Made by a program: the position numbers and the translations under genes
The notes under the pieces: model-generated
Database searches by the model: none
What the model was told of the DNA's origin: nothing
Seen by the model: the letters and a program-made list of their open reading frames with translations, nothing else
Assembly: GCF_001982635.1 (NCBI RefSeq)
Contig: NZ_MKFI01000005.1
Coordinates: 1-64,000 of the forward strand
DNA: 64,000 nucleotides
Direction: 5' to 3'
DNA from: Bradyrhizobium mercantei
GTDB taxonomy: Bacteria; Pseudomonadota; Alphaproteobacteria; Rhizobiales; Xanthobacteraceae
In this document: in pieces, positions 1-8,403 of the stretch
How the letters are laid out: the number at the start of each line of letters is the position of its first letter
Position numbering within the stretch: the stretch's first letter is position 1

Positions 1-71
1 ATGGCCTCATCGAAAATATCGAGGTGATGTTTGGAGACGTCGATTCCGACGTAACGAAGGGGTATGATCAT
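1..71 (-). CDS. IS110-family transposase, N-terminal fragment (cut by window edge)
   Basis: Reading the minus strand from an ATG at 71 gives a peptide beginning MIIPLRYVGIDVSKHHLDIF, the hallmark N-terminus of the DEDD (RuvC-like) domain of IS110 transposases; the Asp of the GIDVSK motif is the first catalytic acidic residue. Only about 23 codons are inside the window, so it cannot be told whether the gene is intact. IS110 enzymes act as site-specific recombinases guided by an RNA encoded in the element. The short length makes the family call depend on this single motif, but the motif is distinctive. Confidence 0.75.
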   Translation of the reverse strand, partial: MIIPLRYVGIDVSKHHLDIFDEA

Positions 72-228
72 GGTGCCTGTCCCTGTGATGCGAGGTCTGT
101 TGGCGCAGCCTCGTGCAACTGTTCAGGTTGTAGATGGAACGGGCGGGAGACCGGGCCGGATCACGGCGTCAAGCGCCAAGGACCCAACGGCTTCCCGCCC
201 ACCTTCATCATGACAGACTTCCAAGACA
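72..228 (-). ncRNA. Candidate IS110 bridge-RNA region
   Basis: In the IS110 group the non-coding stretch 5' of the transposase encodes a bridge RNA with target- and donor-binding loops. Here it can fold into several stems. GGGCGGGA (200-193 on the minus strand) pairs with TCCCGCCC (148-141) and encloses an inner hairpin at 165-177 with GGCG/CGCC arms. Further stems are CGAGG/CCTCG (91-95 with 109-113) and GTTC/GAAC (121-124 with 137-140). The internal loop carries TGGGTCC (186-180), also present in the flanking target repeat (complement at 232-238). The stems are seen in the sequence; the bridge-RNA role is inferred from the family. Confidence 0.4.
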
Positions 229-330
229 CAGGGACCCATATCCACCAACGCTGGTTTTGCTAAGGCTGCGGCTGCAGCCTTTGCTAACAACCAACGCCGG
301 TGGTTATGGGTCCCTGCTTTCGCAGGGACG
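229..330. repeat. Palindromic intergenic repeat, one outer arm interrupted by the IS110 element
   Basis: Bases 229-316 form an imperfect palindrome with arms of about 42 nt that starts CAGGGACCCATA and ends TATGGGTCCCTG, centred on AGGCTGC/GCAGCCT near 271. The right side continues into a perfect 8-bp hairpin with a TTTC loop (310-329). The equivalent outer hairpin is missing on the left, where the IS110 leader begins. The unit resembles abundant REP-like repeats of Bradyrhizobium. No gene lies between 72 and 350. Confidence 0.75.
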
Positions 331-350
331 ACCCGTTGAGAGATCTGGGC

Positions 351-1112
351 CTAATCCCTGTTCGCCGGCGTCTGGATGAACCCGCGGTTGTGCGTCGGGC
401 TGATCAGGATCTCGTTCATGCAGACCCGCGCCGGCATGCTGGCGACGAAGGCGATGGTGCGGCCGCAATCCTCGGGTTGCAGCATCTTGGCCTGCTCGGC
501 TTCGCTCGGCACCACCGGCCGCTGCTTCAGGATCGGAGTTGCGACCTCGCCCGGCGACAGGCAGCAGGCGCGCAGGCCGTTGACGCATTCGTCCATGTTG
601 AAGGAATGGGTCAGCGCCAGCACCGCGTGCTTGGTGGTGGTGTAGGCCGGGCCCGGCATCTTGGAGACATGACGGCCGGCCCAGGAGGCGACGTTGATGA
701 TGCAGCCGTCCTTCTGCTTGCGCATGGTCGGCAGCACCGCGCGCATGCAGTAGAGCACGCCGTTGAGGTTGACCTCGACCAGCTTGTCCCAGCCCTCCAG
801 TTCCATGTCGGCCCAGCTGCGCTTCGGCACATTGATGCCGGCGCTGTTGACCAGGAGGTCGATGCGGCCGTGCTTGGCGACGATCGCCTCGGCCGCCTTG
901 TTGACGTCGGCCTTGCTGCTGACGTCGAGCGGGATCGCCTCGGCCTTGCCGCCCTTTTTCGTGATGTTGGCCACCACGCGGTCGAGCTCTTCCTTGCGGC
1001 GCCCGGAAACCACCACCGTCCAGCCGTCCGCAGCCAGGAATTCCGCCCCGGATTCACCGATTCCCGTTCCGCCGCCGGTGACCCAGGCCACGCGTTTCCC
1101 ATTATTTGTCAT
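351..1112 (-). CDS. SDR family oxidoreductase
   Basis: A 253-residue classical short-chain dehydrogenase/reductase. It shows the Rossmann motif TGGGTGIG near residue 12, the NSAG motif near residue 88, the catalytic Ser in INVASWAG, and the YTTTK (YxxxK) active site near residue 157. The cofactor is NAD(H) or NADP(H); the substrate cannot be read from sequence. It is divergent from matB, with an 86-bp shared upstream region. The length is normal for the family. A role in acyl-chain or alcohol metabolism is possible but only a guess. Confidence 0.85.
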   Translation of the reverse strand: MTNNGKRVAWVTGGGTGIGESGAEFLAADGWTVVVSGRRKEELDRVVANITKKGGKAEAIPLDVSSKADVNKAAEAIVAKHGRIDLLVNSAGINVPKRSWADMELEGWDKLVEVNLNGVLYCMRAVLPTMRKQKDGCIINVASWAGRHVSKMPGPAYTTTKHAVLALTHSFNMDECVNGLRACCLSPGEVATPILKQRPVVPSEAEQAKMLQPEDCGRTIAFVASMPARVCMNEILISPTHNRGFIQTPANRD

Positions 1113-1198
1113 GCAAACTGTCTCCGTTGCTTTCCGAAGGGCGTTTTTGCTAATGCACCCAGACCTTTCCGGCGCTTTCGCCCCTCAGGGGATGTTGC

Positions 1199-2725
1199 AT
1201 GAACACGACCACCAACGCCAACCTGTTTTCCCGCCTGTTCGACGGCCTCGACGACCCCAACCGGCTCGCGATCGAGCAGCTCGACGGCAGCCGCATCTCC
1301 TACGGAGATTTGATCGCGCGCGCCGGCCAGATGGCGAATGTGCTGGTTGAGCGTGGCGTCAAGCCGGGCGACCGCGTCGCGGCGCAGACCGAGAAATCGG
1401 TTTCCGCACTGGTGCTCTACCTCGCCACCGTGCGCGCCGGGGGCGTCTATCTGCCGCTCAACACCGCCTATACGCTGAACGAGCTCGAATACTTCATATC
1501 AGATGCCGAACCTTCGCTGGTGGTCTGCGATCCCTCCAAGCTCGAGGGCATCACAGCGATCGCGGCCAGGGTGGGCGCCAGGGTCGAGACGCTCGATCCG
1601 ACCGGCAAGGGCTCGCTGACCGAGGCCGCGGACAAGGCGCCGAAGGAGTTCGCGACCGTGCCGCGTGCGAACAACGATCTCGCCGCGATCCTCTACACCT
1701 CGGGCACCACCGGCCGTTCCAAGGGCGCGATGCTGTCGCACGACAATCTGGCCTCGAATTCGTATTCGCTGGTCGACTACTGGCGCTTCACCGACAAGGA
1801 CGTCTTGATCCACGCGCTGCCGATCTATCACACCCACGGCCTGTTCGTGGCGAGCAACGTGACGCTGTTTGCGCGCGCCTCGATGATCTTCCTGCCGAAG
1901 TTCGATCCGGACGTGATCATCAAGCTGATGGCGCGCGCCACCGTGATGATGGGCGTACCGACCTTCTACACCCGCCTGCTGCAGAATCCCGGCCTGAACA
2001 AGGACGCGACAAAACACATGCGGCTGTTCATCTCGGGCTCGGCGCCGCTGCTCGCCGACACCCATCGCGAATGGTCTGATCGTACCGGCCACGCCGTGCT
2101 CGAGCGCTACGGCATGACCGAGACCAACATGAACACAAGCAACCCCTATGACGGCGACCGCGTGCCCGGCGCGGTCGGCTTCGCGCTGCCCGGCGTGACG
2201 GTGCGGGTCACCGATCCCGAAAGCGGCAAGGAGCTCGCGCGCGAGACCATCGGCATGATCGAGGTCAAGGGCCCGAACGTGTTCCAGGGCTACTGGCGCA
2301 TGCCGGAGAAGACCAAGGCCGAATTCCGCGACGACGGCTTCTTCATCACCGGCGACCTCGGCAAGATCGACGACAAGGGCTATGTCCACATCCTCGGCCG
2401 CGGCAAGGACCTCGTGATCTCCGGCGGCTTCAACGTCTACCCGAAGGAGATCGAGAGCGAGATCGACGCCATGCCCGGCGTGGTCGAGTCCGCCGTGATC
2501 GGCGTGCCGCATGCCGATTTCGGCGAGGGCGTCACTGCCGTGCTGGTCTGCAGCAAGGGCGCCGACGTCAGCGAAGCCTCGGTGCTGAAGGCGCTCGACG
2601 GGCGGCTCGCCAAATTCAAGATGCCCAAGCGCGTCTTCGTGGTCGACGAATTGCCGCGCAACGCGATGGGCAAGGTGCAGAAGAACATTCTGCGGGACAC
2701 GTATAAGGATATCTACGCGAAGTAG
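1199..2725 (+). CDS. matB: Malonyl-CoA synthetase (malonate-CoA ligase)
   Basis: A 508-residue acyl-adenylate-forming enzyme that joins malonate to CoA using ATP. The AMP-binding signature ILYTSGTTGRSKG lies near residue 164. A conserved RYGMTETNMNTSNPY block follows, then the GRGKDLVISGG hinge near residue 400 and the catalytic Lys in NAMGKVQKN near residue 490. The stretch PLNTAYTLNELEYFI and the TETNMNTSNPY block closely match Rhizobium MatB, so the assignment is more specific than a generic ligase. No matA decarboxylase or matC transporter is adjacent. It starts at ATG 1199 with AGGGGA upstream and is divergent from an SDR gene. Confidence 0.9.
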   Translation: MNTTTNANLFSRLFDGLDDPNRLAIEQLDGSRISYGDLIARAGQMANVLVERGVKPGDRVAAQTEKSVSALVLYLATVRAGGVYLPLNTAYTLNELEYFISDAEPSLVVCDPSKLEGITAIAARVGARVETLDPTGKGSLTEAADKAPKEFATVPRANNDLAAILYTSGTTGRSKGAMLSHDNLASNSYSLVDYWRFTDKDVLIHALPIYHTHGLFVASNVTLFARASMIFLPKFDPDVIIKLMARATVMMGVPTFYTRLLQNPGLNKDATKHMRLFISGSAPLLADTHREWSDRTGHAVLERYGMTETNMNTSNPYDGDRVPGAVGFALPGVTVRVTDPESGKELARETIGMIEVKGPNVFQGYWRMPEKTKAEFRDDGFFITGDLGKIDDKGYVHILGRGKDLVISGGFNVYPKEIESEIDAMPGVVESAVIGVPHADFGEGVTAVLVCSKGADVSEASVLKALDGRLAKFKMPKRVFVVDELPRNAMGKVQKNILRDTYKDIYAK

Positions 2726-2733
2726 CCCAACTT

Positions 2734-2820
2734 CGTAACCCGGATGAAGCGAAGCGAAATCCGGGAGCGGTCTATCGTCTGCAAGAGTTCCGGATTGCGC
2801 TTCGCTCAATCCGGGCTACG
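2734..2820. repeat. Palindromic intergenic repeat (CCCGGAT...ATCCGGG type)
   Basis: The arms at 2738-2765 and 2790-2817 contain CCGGATGAAGCGAAGCGAAA and its near complement, with outer CGTA/TACG ends. A second copy in the same window lies at 33320-33406. It follows matB directly and could form a large hairpin; it has no T-tract, so it is not called a terminator. Confidence 0.8.
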
Positions 2821-2868
2821 CGATACCTATAAAGGATATTTGCAAGGTGTAGTCACGAGGCCTTTGGC

Positions 2869-3375
2869 ATGGATCGAGAGCGGGCGGTCGAACTGAAGAA
2901 ACATCTACTGAAAGTGGGCCGGGCACTCGATCGTACAGTCATCGCCACGAAGGGAATCGACAAGATCGACGGCGCCGCCTTGTTGGAGCATCTGACCAAG
3001 GCCTGCGAAGTCGTCTACAAGAAACTGTTCGACATCTATGCCCAGTATCCAGAGCTGGCGCCGCGCCCCAAACCTCCACGGATCAGCAGCACGCTCACCT
3101 GGGATGAGGTTTCGCCGAGCCTGTCCATATCGGTCACCAAACTCGACCAGATCATCTTCTCTGTCATGGAGCCAAAATGGCGGAAGATGTTGATGATTGT
3201 GGGTCAGGCACTCGTGGCCTGTGACGACATTGGGTTGGCGATCACCAGTGAGACGATCGCGGCCCGGATTCAGGAATTGGCAAGTGTGGGCCACTTCGAG
3301 TGCCAGGGCGACCTGCGGTACTGGGGCAATAGCATGATCCGATTGAAGGCCTCGCTTGTGGGCCAGGTGTCGTAG
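2869..3375 (+). CDS. DUF3658-like hypothetical protein
   Basis: A 168-residue soluble protein without signal peptide or membrane segment. The C-terminal third (residues about 100-160) has the pattern of DUF3658: KWRKMLMIVGQAL, then IAARIQELASVGHFECQGDL, followed by a tail of the kind often seen in this domain. The N-terminal half is helical and charged, with no recognised motif. The function of the family is not known. It stands alone, convergent with the TauE/SafE gene, with a palindromic repeat in front of it. The family call rests on pattern recognition only. Confidence 0.6.
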   Translation: MDRERAVELKKHLLKVGRALDRTVIATKGIDKIDGAALLEHLTKACEVVYKKLFDIYAQYPELAPRPKPPRISSTLTWDEVSPSLSISVTKLDQIIFSVMEPKWRKMLMIVGQALVACDDIGLAITSETIAARIQELASVGHFECQGDLRYWGNSMIRLKASLVGQVS

Positions 3376-3384
3376 CCTTCCCGG

Positions 3385-4257
3385 CTAATGCCCACCGACG
3401 AGGCTGATCACGAACCGTCCGCCGACGATGAAGAGGTAGGCCCCGAACGCCACCTCCAGCGCGCGCTTCGACAGCGCGTGCGCGACCTTGACGCCGAGCG
3501 GCGCGGTGACGAGCGTGGTCGGCATCACCAGGAGCGCGCCGATCAGCGAGACGTAGCCGAGCGCGAACGGCAGTTGCAGGGCGGCGACATCAGGAAAGCG
3601 CGCGGCTGCGGGCCAGCCGGCATAGACGTAACCGAGCGCGCCCGGGATCGAGATCAGCACCGCGAGTGCGGACGAGGTCGCGACCGCCTGATGGATCGGC
3701 CGGCCGTAGAAGGTCATCAGCAGATTGGCGAACAGGCCGCCGCCGATGCCCATCAGCGTCGACAGCAGCCCGACGAAGAAGCCGTAGACGCGCATCAGAA
3801 AGCCTTTCGGCACGTCGTCGCCGAGCTTCCAGGTGTCGCGCGCCAAGAGCAGCCGCGCCGCCGCCGACCACGCCACCATCACGAACACGATCTTGAACAA
3901 GCGCTCCGGCGCGAAGCGCGCGGTGACGCTGCCGGCGGCGACGCCGATCAGGATCGGCAGCCACCAGCGCTTCAGGATCGTCATGTCGACGGCGCCGCGG
4001 CGATAGTGCGCACGGAACGAGCTCAGCGAGGTCGGGATGATGATCGCGAGCGAGGTACCGATGCAGAGCGGCATCCGCACTTCGAGCGGCACGCCGGCGA
4101 GACGGAAGCATTCGTAGAACACCGGCACCAGGATCGCGCCACCACCGATGCCGAACAGGCCGGCGAGAAAGCCCGACAGCGCGCCGACCGCGATCAGCAG
4201 CAGTGCAAGTTCGACAAGCTCGGCGACATCAAGTCCAGCCATCATCATTCCCGCCAC
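3385..4257 (-). CDS. TauE/SafE family sulfite/anion exporter
   Basis: A 290-residue integral membrane protein with about eight hydrophobic segments. Two glycine-rich motifs mark the duplicated family repeat: GFLAGLFGIGGGAILVPV near residue 34 and GLLSTLMGIGGGLFANLL near residue 170. Family members export sulfite, sulfoacetate or other organic anions across the inner membrane; the substrate here is unknown. The start is a GTG at 4257 that directly follows the stop of the upstream small gene, implying translational coupling. An ATG at 4248 is a possible alternative. Confidence 0.85.
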   Translation of the reverse strand: MAGMMMAGLDVAELVELALLLIAVGALSGFLAGLFGIGGGAILVPVFYECFRLAGVPLEVRMPLCIGTSLAIIIPTSLSSFRAHYRRGAVDMTILKRWWLPILIGVAAGSVTARFAPERLFKIVFVMVAWSAAARLLLARDTWKLGDDVPKGFLMRVYGFFVGLLSTLMGIGGGLFANLLMTFYGRPIHQAVATSSALAVLISIPGALGYVYAGWPAAARFPDVAALQLPFALGYVSLIGALLVMPTTLVTAPLGVKVAHALSKRALEVAFGAYLFIVGGRFVISLVGGH

Positions 4258-4506
4258 TCAGGAGCCGTCTCTGCGGGCGCGATCGGCCAGCCACAATGCG
4301 ACCAGGGCTGCCACCGGCGCAGCGCCCGCGATCATGGCAAGACGGAGTGGGGTCGCATGCGCCGCGCCCGACAACAGCAGCGCCAGGACATCGATTAGCA
4401 ACCCGACGCACGAGAACACAAGCAGGTCGGCCGGATCGTCGGCGTCGGCCCGGCGGTGCGCCCTGCCGCGTTCGACGGAATCGGATCGGCTGGAAATCGA
4501 GGTCAT
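4258..4506 (-). CDS. Small membrane protein of unknown function
   Basis: An 82-residue protein with a charged N-terminus of about 28 residues (many Arg and Asp), followed by two hydrophobic helices (about 29-46 and 57-73) and a basic tail. It ends with TGA immediately before the GTG of the TauE/SafE exporter, so the two are almost certainly co-transcribed and coupled. It may be an accessory subunit of the exporter, but that is inference from position alone. It is divergent from the LysR-type regulator, which may control this pair. Confidence 0.6.
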   Translation of the reverse strand: MTSISSRSDSVERGRAHRRADADDPADLLVFSCVGLLIDVLALLLSGAAHATPLRLAMIAGAAPVAALVALWLADRARRDGS

Positions 4507-4609
4507 GTCAGGCTCCTCACATCTCGGGCCGACAAGCTAGACCCTTCTGTTGAGCGGGAGTATCTATGCGTTTGAGCAGGCTCTCTTGCGAAAAGCGGAA
4601 GGATTGGGC

Positions 4610-5530
4610 TTGGACCAGCTTGCGGCGATGGCGGCGTTCGTCCGCGCGGTCGATAGCGGCAGCCTGTCGGCGGCGGCGCGCGCGCTGCCGAGCTCGCTGA
4701 CCGCGGTGAGCCGGCAGATCAGCGCGCTGGAAGAGCATTTCGGCACCCGCCTGCTGCTGCGCACCACCCGCCAGCTCGCGCTGACCGATGACGGACGCAT
4801 TCTCTACGAGCGAGCGAAAGCGATCCTCGGCGAGGTCAGAGAGATCGAGGCCGCGCTGTCACGCGATCCGCACCAGCCATCGGGGCGGATTCGCGTCAGC
4901 TCTCCGAGCCTGATCGGGCGGCTCGTCGTCGCGCCGTTGCTGGTCGAATTTCTGCGCTGCTATCCGGCGCTTTCCGTCGATCTGCTGCTGATCGATCGCG
5001 CCGTCGACATGGTCGAGGAGGACATCCATCTGGCTATACGGATCGGCCGCTTGCGCGATTCGCAGCTCGTCGCGCGCAAGCTCACCGACCTTCAGATGAT
5101 CGTCTGCGCATCGCCGGATTATCTGGATCGACGCGGCGAGCCGCAGACACCGGCCGAGCTTTCGGCGCATGATTGCCTGGTGTTTTCCGATTCGCCTGGT
5201 AGCGCCGAGTGGCGCTTTGCCGACGGCACGAAGACGGGCCGCAAATTCCGCATATCCGGTCGGCTCTGGATGAATAGCCTCGACGCGCTCGTTGGTGCGG
5301 CGCGGGACGGCGCCGGCATCGTCCGCGTGCCGTCCTGGCAGGTGCAGTCCGATGTCGCGAGCGGCCGGCTCCGGCGCCTGTTGATCAAGCACGAGCCAGC
5401 CCCGACACCGCTGCATCTGATGCTTCAGCCGTCGCGCCTCGCGTCGCCTAAGATCAGGGCATTTGTCGATTATCTGGTGGAACAGTGGGACAAAATCGAC
5501 GCCTTCCGGAGCCCACATTCGCGCGCCTGA
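4610..5530 (+). CDS. LysR family transcriptional regulator
   Basis: A DNA-binding regulator of about 306 residues. It has an N-terminal winged helix-turn-helix (AALSR-like stretch around SLSAAARALPSSLTAVSRQI) and a periplasmic-binding-fold effector domain from about residue 90. A longer reading frame is open from a TTG at 4550. I prefer the TTG at 4610 because it gives the typical MDQLAAMAAF start and has GGAAGGA at 4597-4603. It is divergent from the small membrane protein/TauE pair and so may regulate it. The effector is unknown. The subgroup resembles single-target LTTRs with an ADSGS-like N-terminus. Confidence 0.85.
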   Translation: MDQLAAMAAFVRAVDSGSLSAAARALPSSLTAVSRQISALEEHFGTRLLLRTTRQLALTDDGRILYERAKAILGEVREIEAALSRDPHQPSGRIRVSSPSLIGRLVVAPLLVEFLRCYPALSVDLLLIDRAVDMVEEDIHLAIRIGRLRDSQLVARKLTDLQMIVCASPDYLDRRGEPQTPAELSAHDCLVFSDSPGSAEWRFADGTKTGRKFRISGRLWMNSLDALVGAARDGAGIVRVPSWQVQSDVASGRLRRLLIKHEPAPTPLHLMLQPSRLASPKIRAFVDYLVEQWDKIDAFRSPHSRA

Positions 5531-5588
5531 GCGCACTCGAGCATTCTGCGGACGTTGATTCATTTCTTAGTTCACTAGATCTTGCATC

Positions 5589-5598
5589 TGGTATACCA
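5589..5598. promoter_or_regulatory. Palindrome TGGTATACCA upstream of sdhC, possible GntR-type operator
   Basis: A perfect 10-bp palindrome 161 bp upstream of sdhC in a 228-bp gene-free region. TGGTATACCA resembles operators of FCD-type GntR regulators. A 7-bp hairpin (CTTCGGT/ACCGAAG, 5639-5655) lies between it and the gene. No matching regulator is adjacent, so the role is conjecture. Confidence 0.3.
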
Positions 5599-5758
5599 CG
5601 CTGCGGATCAACCAGAATTCGGCAAGTCTAACAATGAACTTCGGTTCGACCGAAGGCTATTTGGCCGTTGCGCGGGCTGATCCTAGTCCGTAAATAGAAC
5701 TCCTCTACCGCGTTCCCCGATGGGCCGGCCGCGGTCCCTCACACCATAAAGCCCGCCG

Positions 5759-6157
5759 ATGACCGCCAGGATCGAACGACCGCTTTCACCCCATTTGCAG
5801 ACCTACCGGTGGACGCTGACGATGGCGCTGTCCATCGTCCACCGCGCCACGGGTCTGGCCCTCTATTTCGGCACCCTGCTGCTCGCCTGGTGGCTGATCG
5901 CAGCAGCCTCCGGCCCCTCGGCCTACGCCAATGTCCAGGCCTTCACCGGCAGCGCGATCGGCAAGCTGATCGTGTTCGGCTACACATGGGCGCTGATGCA
6001 TCATCTGTGCAGCGGCATCCGGCATTTCGTCTGGGACCTCGGCTACGGCTTCAAGGCCAATGAGCGCGAAGCCCTGACCTGGGGCGCGCTGGTCGCAGGC
6101 ATCGCGCTGACCGTGCTGATCTGGATCATTGCCTACGCCGTCGGAGGTGGACGATGA
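5759..6157 (+). CDS. sdhC: Succinate dehydrogenase cytochrome b556 subunit
   Basis: A 132-residue membrane anchor of complex II. It has the family N-terminus RPLSPHLQTYR, the heme/quinone region SIVHRATGLALYFG, and HHLCSGIRHFVWD, whose His residue is in the position of the axial heme b ligand. Three transmembrane helices are visible. It is the first gene of the sdhCDAB operon and overlaps sdhD by 4 bp. It passes electrons from the SdhB iron-sulfur centres to ubiquinone. Confidence 0.95.
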   Translation: MTARIERPLSPHLQTYRWTLTMALSIVHRATGLALYFGTLLLAWWLIAAASGPSAYANVQAFTGSAIGKLIVFGYTWALMHHLCSGIRHFVWDLGYGFKANEREALTWGALVAGIALTVLIWIIAYAVGGGR

Positions 6158-6543
6158 GCGGCCCCTCGATGCGCACGCCGCTGGAGCGCGTCCGCGGCCT
6201 CGGCTCCGCCCACACCGGCACCGGCGACTTCTGGCGCCAGCGCCTCACCGCGGTTGCGATGACGCTCTTGATCGTCCCCGTGATCGTCGTGGTGATCATG
6301 CTGATCGGCCGCAATCATGCCGGCGCGGCGCAGATCCTCGGCTCGATCCCGATCGCCATCATCCTGCTGCTCTTCATCGTCGCCAGCACCTGGCACATGA
6401 AGATCGGCATGCAGGTCGTGATCGAAGATTACATCCATAATGAGAAGCTGAAGATCGCCAGCGTGATGGCGAACAACTTCTTCTGCATCGCGGTCGCATT
6501 GGCCTCGATCTACGCAATCCTCAAATTGTCGTCGGGAGTTTGA
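6154..6543 (+). CDS. sdhD: Succinate dehydrogenase hydrophobic membrane anchor subunit
   Basis: A 129-residue membrane protein with three hydrophobic helices (about 32-52, 61-78 and 104-125). The stretch ASTWHMKIGMQVVIEDYIHN is the conserved SdhD segment with the second heme-region His and the quinone-site Asp-Tyr. ATG overlaps the sdhC stop, and sdhA starts 3 bp after its own stop. It completes the cytochrome b anchor together with SdhC. Confidence 0.95.
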   Translation: MSGPSMRTPLERVRGLGSAHTGTGDFWRQRLTAVAMTLLIVPVIVVVIMLIGRNHAGAAQILGSIPIAIILLLFIVASTWHMKIGMQVVIEDYIHNEKLKIASVMANNFFCIAVALASIYAILKLSSGV

Positions 6544-6546
6544 CCC

Positions 6547-8385
6547 ATGGCCGGTGAAGGAAACGGCAAGGCCACCAACGGTGGCCCGGCCACGAACGGC
6601 AAGGCCTACCCGATCCAGGACCACACCTACGACGTCGTCGTGGTCGGCGCCGGCGGCGCGGGCCTGCGCGCCGTGGTCGGCTGCTCGGAAGCGGGCCTGC
6701 GCACGGCCTGCATCACCAAGGTATTCCCGACCCGCTCGCACACCGTTGCGGCGCAGGGCGGCATCTCGGCCTCGCTCGGCAACATGCACCAGGACGACTG
6801 GCGCTGGCACATGTACGACACCGTGAAGGGGTCGGACTGGCTCGGCGACCAGGACGCGATCGAATACATGGTGCGCAACGCGCCCGACGCGGTCTACGAA
6901 CTCGAGCATTGGGGCGTGCCGTTCTCGCGCACCGAGGACGGCAAGATCTATCAGCGCCCGTTCGGCGGCATGACCATCGACTTCGGCAAGAGCCAGGCGC
7001 AGCGCACCTGCGCCGCCGCCGACCGCACTGGTCACGCCATGCTGCACACAATGTACGGCCAGTCGCTGCGCCATTCGGCGGAGTTCTTCATCGAATTCTT
7101 CGCCATCGACCTGATCATGGACGATCAGGGCGTCTGCCGCGGCGTGATCGCGCTCAAGCTCGACGACGGCACGCTGCATCGCTTCCGCGCCCAGACCACG
7201 ATTCTCGCGACCGGCGGCTATGGCCGCGCCTATGCCTCCTGCACCTCGGCTCACACCTGCACCGGCGACGGCGGCGGCATGGTGCTGCGTGCCGGCTTGC
7301 CGCTGCAGGACATGGAGTTCGTCCAGTTCCATCCGACCGGCATCTACGGCTCGGGCTGCCTCGTCACCGAAGGCGCCCGCGGCGAAGGCGGCTATCTCGT
7401 CAATTCCGAAGGCGAGCGCTTCATGGAGCGCTACGCGCCGTCGGCCAAGGACCTCGCCTCGCGCGACGTCGTCTCGCGCGCGATGACGATCGAGATCCGC
7501 GAAGGCCGCGGCGTCGGCAAGAAGAAGGATCACATCTTCCTGCACCTCGATCACCTCGATCCGAAGGTGCTGCACGAGCGGCTGCCGGGCATCTCGGAAT
7601 CGGCGAAGATCTTCGCCAATGTCGACGTCACCCGCGAGCCGATCCCGATCGTGCCGACCGTGCACTACAACATGGGCGGCATCGCAACGAATTATCACGC
7701 CGAGGTGCTGACCAAGCGCAATGGCGACGACAATTCGGTGGTGCCGGGCCTGATGGCGATCGGCGAAGCCGCCTGCGTCTCGGTGCATGGCGCCAACCGC
7801 CTCGGCTCCAACTCGCTGATCGACCTCGTGGTGTTCGGACGCGCTGCGGCGCTGCGCCTTGCCGACAAGCTGACGGCGAACGCCAAGCAGCCGGAGTTGC
7901 CGAGGGATTCCGCCGACCTCGCGCTCGGCCGGCTCGACCACTTCCGCCACGCCTCCGGCGGCACGCCGACCGCGAAGCTGCGCGACAGCATGCAGCATGT
8001 GATGCAGAACAATTGCGCGGTGTTCCGCACCGGCGAGGTGCTGAACGAAGGCCAGAACCTGATCCACAAGGTCTATGGCGGCGTCGGCGACATCTCGGTC
8101 TCGGACCGCTCGCTGGTGTGGAATTCCGACCTGATCGAGACGCTGGAATTCGACAATCTGATCGTGCAGGCGGTCGTGACGATGGATTCGGCCGCGAACC
8201 GCACCGAGAGCCGCGGCGCGCATGCGCGCGAGGACTTCCCGGACCGCAACGACAAGGACTGGATGAAGCACACGCTGACCTGGATCGATCCGGCCGGCAA
8301 GACCGCGATCGAGTACCGTCCAGTGCACAGCTACACGATGACCAATGACGTGCAGTACATCCCGCCGAAGGCGCGGGTCTACTGA
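6547..8385 (+). CDS. sdhA: Succinate dehydrogenase flavoprotein subunit
   Basis: A 612-residue catalytic subunit of complex II, oxidising succinate to fumarate. The dinucleotide fold VVVGAGGAGLRAV lies near residue 32. The covalent-FAD histidine is in TRSHTVAAQGG near residue 64. The substrate-site region is HPTGIYGSGCLVTEGARGEGG, and the C-terminal FAD contact region is HGANRLGSNSLIDLVVFG near residue 410. It carries a Gly/Asn-rich N-terminal extension of about 20 residues before the core, which is common in rhizobial SdhA. It lies within sdhCDAB; sdhB follows 18 bp downstream. Confidence 0.97.
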   Translation: MAGEGNGKATNGGPATNGKAYPIQDHTYDVVVVGAGGAGLRAVVGCSEAGLRTACITKVFPTRSHTVAAQGGISASLGNMHQDDWRWHMYDTVKGSDWLGDQDAIEYMVRNAPDAVYELEHWGVPFSRTEDGKIYQRPFGGMTIDFGKSQAQRTCAAADRTGHAMLHTMYGQSLRHSAEFFIEFFAIDLIMDDQGVCRGVIALKLDDGTLHRFRAQTTILATGGYGRAYASCTSAHTCTGDGGGMVLRAGLPLQDMEFVQFHPTGIYGSGCLVTEGARGEGGYLVNSEGERFMERYAPSAKDLASRDVVSRAMTIEIREGRGVGKKKDHIFLHLDHLDPKVLHERLPGISESAKIFANVDVTREPIPIVPTVHYNMGGIATNYHAEVLTKRNGDDNSVVPGLMAIGEAACVSVHGANRLGSNSLIDLVVFGRAAALRLADKLTANAKQPELPRDSADLALGRLDHFRHASGGTPTAKLRDSMQHVMQNNCAVFRTGEVLNEGQNLIHKVYGGVGDISVSDRSLVWNSDLIETLEFDNLIVQAVVTMDSAANRTESRGAHAREDFPDRNDKDWMKHTLTWIDPAGKTAIEYRPVHSYTMTNDVQYIPPKARVY

Positions 8386-8403
8386 GAACGAAGGCGCGCA
8401 AAC

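Larger units (their letters stand above)
1..228 (-). mobile_element. IS110-family element, 5' (left) end, truncated by window edge
   Basis: The minus strand opens with the start of an IS110-type transposase, preceded by about 157 nt of structured non-coding DNA. The inner boundary is placed at 228/229, because from 229 onward the sequence is one arm of a palindromic genomic repeat whose outer bases (expected from the intact other arm at 310-330) are missing. That is what an insertion into the hairpin of the repeat would leave. IS110 elements lack obvious terminal inverted repeats, so the boundary is inferred from the broken repeat, not from the element. The far end lies outside the window. 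Confidence 0.7.

Noticed and set aside
1499..2809. A 436-codon open frame antisense to matB
   Set aside because: It is a shadow of matB with no start context or family motif.
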